This document shows positions 60,516 through 64,000 of a DNA stretch of 64,000 bases, one piece after another. Source of the DNA: Nothopassalora personata (taxonomy: Eukaryota; Ascomycota; Dothideomycetes; Mycosphaerellales; Mycosphaerellaceae); assembly GCA_033816765.1 (NCBI GenBank), contig CM066287.1, forward strand, positions 2,976,001 to 3,040,000, written 5' to 3'. Within the stretch, counting starts at the first letter, position 1. Each line of letters opens with the position of its first letter. The notes below the pieces were generated by a model. The model was not told the DNA's origin. It made no database searches and saw only the letters and a program-made list of their open reading frames with translations. The translations under genes and the position numbers were made by a program.

Positions 60516-61289
60516 CTTACGAATCTTACCGACGATAGGAAACAAGATATTAAGCTTCTTATTACTAAGGAATTTATCCTTATAGCTCTTACCTATGCCG
60601 TTCTTAACTTCCTTAAAAAATAGGTTAACCTAGACGGAGTAGTCTATTACGGTTTAACGTCCTAATAGGACGAGAACCTAAATTACGTTACGGGACATTA
60701 GGTAGGGGCCTCTTTATATAAGCCGCCTCTCGGGGACTAGGGTACGTAAGAAGGTCGCCCTAGTTAGTTACGGGACCTATACGGCTAGCGGGCACTCCCG
60801 CTAAAAGGATGCTCTACGATGCTCTACTCTTAGTAGAATGGAGTACTATAGAGCATACTACCTTAGGCGCTCTACTACTCTACAGCGCTCTTATAAACAG
60901 AGCACTAGAGTAGAGTAGAGCACGAAGAGATCTCCTTTATATTTAGGAACGCTAAGAAACCCTTATAGCTTTGAGGTGTTTAACTTATGTTATAACCTTA
61001 CTAATTAGAATACACCTATTCTTATTAGTTATTACCTACCTCCTATACCTTGTCTAGTACTCTCTAAAGAAGCCCGATCTACGTAATAGACTATCTCCTT
61101 CTATAGTTAGCCTACCTCGGAGGTTTATAACACTTTAAACGCCCTAAGGATAAGTACTTTATAGATAAGTAACGGATAGGGAACTCCTGCCCCTAGTAAG
61201 GTAGGAGGTAGCCGCCTAAGACCTAAGAATCCCGATAAGATAATTACGTCCGACGATAACGAAGCTAACGACGCTAAGGAAGAAACTAA
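60516..61289. other. RIP-affected spacer with repeat fragments
   Basis: About 770 bp after Gypsy-2. It holds short repeated GCTCTAC/CTCTACT motifs (60,810-60,920) and an inverted fragment of Gypsy-1-like LTR at 60,925-60,990. No coding sequence is assigned. Confidence 0.45.
60925..60990 (+). repeat. Inverted LTR fragment related to Gypsy-1
   Basis: The reverse complement of this stretch closely matches the part of the Gypsy-1 LTR around TTCTTAGCGTTCCTAAATAT, in opposite orientation to the LTR at 43,307-43,711. It marks a remnant of another copy or a related family. Confidence 0.6.
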
Positions 61290-63556
61290 CTTTAAGGTAG
61301 CTAAACTAGACTTCTACTTTAGAGACCGAAGTAAGCTTGACGACTAGCTTAACTAGATAGACATGTATATCTTATTCTATAAGAAGTTAGAGGTAAACTA
61401 GCGTACGCTATTTACCGTTACCTTTCTTAGGGGACGAGCCTAACACTAGATAAAGCTATATCTTAGGGGCTATCTCGATAGTCGTATAACTAAGGATAAG
61501 ACCGGAATGTTTAGAAGCTATTCGATCTTTAAGAGAGAGCTTAAGAAGCTCTTTAGAATTTCTAACGAACAAAACATAGCTATCCGAGAGATTAAAGGAA
61601 TAACTTAGAAAACTTTAGTAGCCGAGTACGCTAGTAAGTTTAAGGAATACTCGATTATTACGGGATAGAACGACAAATCCTTAGTAGATACGTTTAGAGA
61701 GGGACTTAAGGACTCCGTTAAGACTAAGCTTATACGCTATAGCGGTAGGTAAGACACGCTTAACGACTTAATATAGGTAGCGATTTACCTAGACGACTAG
61801 CTATACGAGCTATACTAGGGAAAGCGGTATACGAGGAACCTAGGGAAATCCTTCCGACCTAGTAATAATAGGATCGGATATAGTAGTAGAAACACTAATA
61901 CTCGGGACCTAGACGCGATAGACTAGGAGAGAACCTTTAGTAACACCGAGCGAGGGAAACTACTAAAGAGATAAGGAAGAAAGGGACCTCCTAACCGAAA
62001 GAGTTCGAAGGGAAGCATTACCTACTATGCCTATAGTAAGGAAGGCTATATAGTAAAGAACTGCCGCGGAAAGAAAAATATAGTACGCCGCGAGCAATTT
62101 AATATAATGTAATAAGGAACTAGTAAACTCGAGAGTAGTGTTAGACTACTAGGTAGTACCGACTATACTCGAGGAGTAGAGGAGAGGGTCGACGAAAGCG
62201 ACATACCCCTCCTAGACCTCTCTTAAGGACGAGGAGGATACTATAGTTATATAAACTAACTACGACAGTTTAGAAGGACATGCTAGTTTAATATAATCTA
62301 GATAAGGGACGCCTTAGAAAACTAATAGGTATCTAGGGATAAGAGGATCGAGACGGTACGATAACGATTAAAGAATATAATCGAGGCTATTACGGCGACC
62401 GAACTAACGGTCCAGCTCTAAGAATAGCTCGACGATACGTTGCTTACCCTCGAAGACCTTATAGACACTACACCTATACGTACGGAGGTACGTAATAAAA
62501 TCTAAGAAGTGGTAAACTAACTAGAGAACTAAGTAGACACCCTAATAGAGAGGCTTAATCTATAAGAAGAAACATTCGGTATAATAAACACTATCTAACG
62601 TCCCGAAACGACTACTAAAGACAACGAAGCAATAACGGATAAACTCGAGAATAAAACTAGGACGTTTAGAACTACGATACATAGCTATACCTTAGATTAA
62701 CTACGACAATTTAAAATGACCTAACGAAACATTCTAATACTACAACTCTAGGGAAAATAAGAGGGACTCCCCCGCGAGGTTATAGAGGACATCTACGACT
62801 AGAGGGATAATCTTCTAACCGAGCTAGAAATGCGGATCTCCTAGATAAACGGGGAGAACGCACTAGGACGCCTATGTTGCATAAAGAACTACCTACGCTA
62901 CGCTATAAGGCGGTTAGACATAATTATAACCTAGGCGGAGGAAAGCCGAGTAGCGATAAGGAAGCTTAAGGATACTTACGACTAGCTACGTAGCCGACGG
63001 TGTTATATTATCCGCTAGATCGAACGATAGTACTATATAATATAACATAAAGATGTACTAAGAACATTTAGAATAATAGTAAGAAGAGTCGACTACGAGA
63101 TCGATCGCGATACTCGAAATAGTTACGGAACCCTTTATTAGCGTTTCTATTACTAAGACTCGTGTTAAACCTATTACTCCGCTAAGGAAGGCGTAGGGTA
63201 TTTCCTATAGTAACCGTAAGGAACCCTAGGAGCGATATATAGGTAGAATGCTACGCTCCGAGAAATAGATATCGACGAATCCTACTACGACGATAGAGAC
63301 GATAAAGAAAACTAGGACCCCGAGTAGAGCGGATCGTAGTTACTAGGACTATAGGAAGAAAGTTAAGATACTACCGGGCTAGACACTATCGAAGAAAGCG
63401 AGGATACCGGAGAAGAGTTAGAAGAAGAAGACTCTTCTGAAGAAGAGAGCAGCGAATCTAAAGACGACGATAATAAGGTACTTACATTTACGATCGACGC
63501 ACCTAAAGAAGTATACGACCTACTAGTGTATATTACGAGACGGAACGAAGAAGTTT
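61290..63556 (+). mobile_element. Gag-bearing retroelement remnant without visible pol
   Basis: A plus-strand frame broken by TAG/TAA reads as a retrotransposon gag: LDFYFRDRSKLDD, FLRGRA, IKGIT...LVAEYASKFKEYSIITG, LVDTFREGLKDSVKTKLIRY, then a zinc-knuckle relic (ITYYAYSKEGYIVKNCRGKK, Cys and His partly changed). No RT or integrase motif follows. Instead the frame continues through a second segment (LPREVIEDIYD, LGRLCCIKNYLRYAIRRLDI) to a very acidic tail (EELEEEDSSEEESSESKDDD) and ends at 63,556 where RIP stops. It may be a non-autonomous element or one with an unusual second protein. Confidence 0.55.
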
Positions 63557-64000
63557 GATTGATTGATTATTCCATTAACGTGCTATTTGAGTCAAAGACT
63601 ATGCAACACGGGTCTCGAGAACGAGGCCAAAATTTGAGAGAAGGAGAAAAGCCCCGTCGTACCCCGGACGTAAAAACTCCTTAAAAGATGCGAGCAACGC
63701 TCGCTATTCGAACCGTAAATCGAATATATTGCGGCGTAGTACGCGCGTACCCGGTAGTCGTGTCTTGTCGAGAATTGCGGTTTGTCGCCTTGCCCCGGGC
63801 GAGACAAGTTTTGCGCCCGTGTCTCGTTCTTGTTTCAAAAAGCCAAGCCGGCCGTACCCGTACGCACCGAGCAAAATCCCAAGAAACACCCGTTGCCTCT
63901 GTTTCAATCCAGTCGCGTTCTCCGGTCTCGAGTGTAGCTCCTCGGTCGCAGTGGCCTCGCTGTCGTCCCCCCCTCGGCCTCTCTTGGTTCCAGCCGTGCA
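63557..64000. other. Un-mutated sequence at the right edge
   Basis: Composition changes abruptly: CpA and TpG return and a short GATT repeat (TTGATTGATTGATT) stands at the junction. The segment is GC-rich with an inverted GCGAGC/GCTCGC motif near 63,690. Minus-strand frames of 67-71 codons exist, but I recognise no domain. It may be the flank of a host gene or part of an unaffected repeat. Confidence 0.5.

Larger units (their letters stand above)
42450..63556. repeat. Nested retroelement block saturated by RIP-type mutation
   Basis: Within a few tens of bases of 42,450 the dinucleotides CpA and TpG almost vanish and TpA becomes very frequent, mainly as TAG and CTA. CpG is retained, so the block is not simply AT-rich. 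This is what RIP with a strict CpA preference leaves behind. Reading frames of Gypsy proteins can be followed through the block with TAG or TAA where Gln or Trp is expected. Un-mutated pockets are the solo LTR at 45,127-45,583 and partly the LTRs. Normal composition returns at about 63,557. Confidence 0.9.

Noticed and set aside
42450..63556. In-frame TAG codons as evidence of UAG recoding
   Set aside because: TAG falls where Gln (CAG) or Trp (TGG) is expected and CpA/TpG are missing in non-coding parts as well. Host genes use TAG as a normal stop. RIP explains all of it.
63592..63907. Two overlapping minus-strand ORFs of 67 and 71 codons at the right edge
   Set aside because: No domain, no splice signals, conflicting frames, and the window ends too soon to judge.

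Overview
This window looks like nuclear DNA of a filamentous ascomycete, most likely a Dothideomycete. The evidence is short spliceosomal introns (mostly 47-63 bp, with GTAAGT-like donors and CTAAC/CTGAC branch sites), typical Pezizomycotina gene content, and a transposon block carrying the signature of repeat-induced point mutation (RIP). All gene models below were read by eye: reading frames, splice signals and protein motifs. No database search was run.

Layout. Bases 1-42,230 are ordinary gene-dense chromosome. In order they hold: a very large coiled-coil protein running off the left edge (-); a Zn2Cys6 transcription factor of CTF1/Far type (-); an alkaline ceramidase with an apparent frameshift (-); prefoldin subunit 1 (+); a yellow/MRJP-like pseudogene (+); a small acidic protein (+); a SNF5-family chromatin remodeller with a GATA finger (-); an AA11-type LPMO with a 2-nt microexon (-); a decayed membrane-protein gene (-); a histone-fold TAF3-like protein (+); MPO1 (-); ATP1 (+) with a 1.86-kb intron that holds a GIY-YIG/zinc-finger gene remnant; a small membrane protein (-); cytosolic leucyl-tRNA synthetase (+); a Pro-rich repeat protein (-); a low-complexity RGG-like protein (-); a P450 lacking its haem loop (-); an SDHAF4-like protein (+); and a PaaI-type thioesterase (-).

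Bases from about 42,450 to 63,556 are a nested block of retroelements almost stripped of CpA and TpG, in which most stops fall where Gln or Trp codons would be. It contains a full-length Ty3/Gypsy element on the minus strand (43,307-50,774, TSD TTAGG). Inside that element are an un-mutated solo LTR (45,127-45,583, TSD AAAAC), an antisense coiled-coil ORF and a tRNA-like sequence. A second full-length chromodomain Gypsy element lies on the plus strand (53,734-60,515). A gag-bearing element without visible pol (about 61,290-63,556) and several unassigned fragments complete the block. Normal, un-mutated sequence resumes abruptly at about 63,557.

How the genes relate. Several encode mitochondrial or energy functions (ATP1, SDHAF4-like) or translation and folding (LeuRS, PFD1), but the order shows no pathway cluster. 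The most striking points are the GIY-YIG-like gene nested in the ATP1 intron, the 2-nt microexon of the LPMO, several genes broken by single-base lesions, and the RIP block with its young solo LTR and its surviving antisense ORF.
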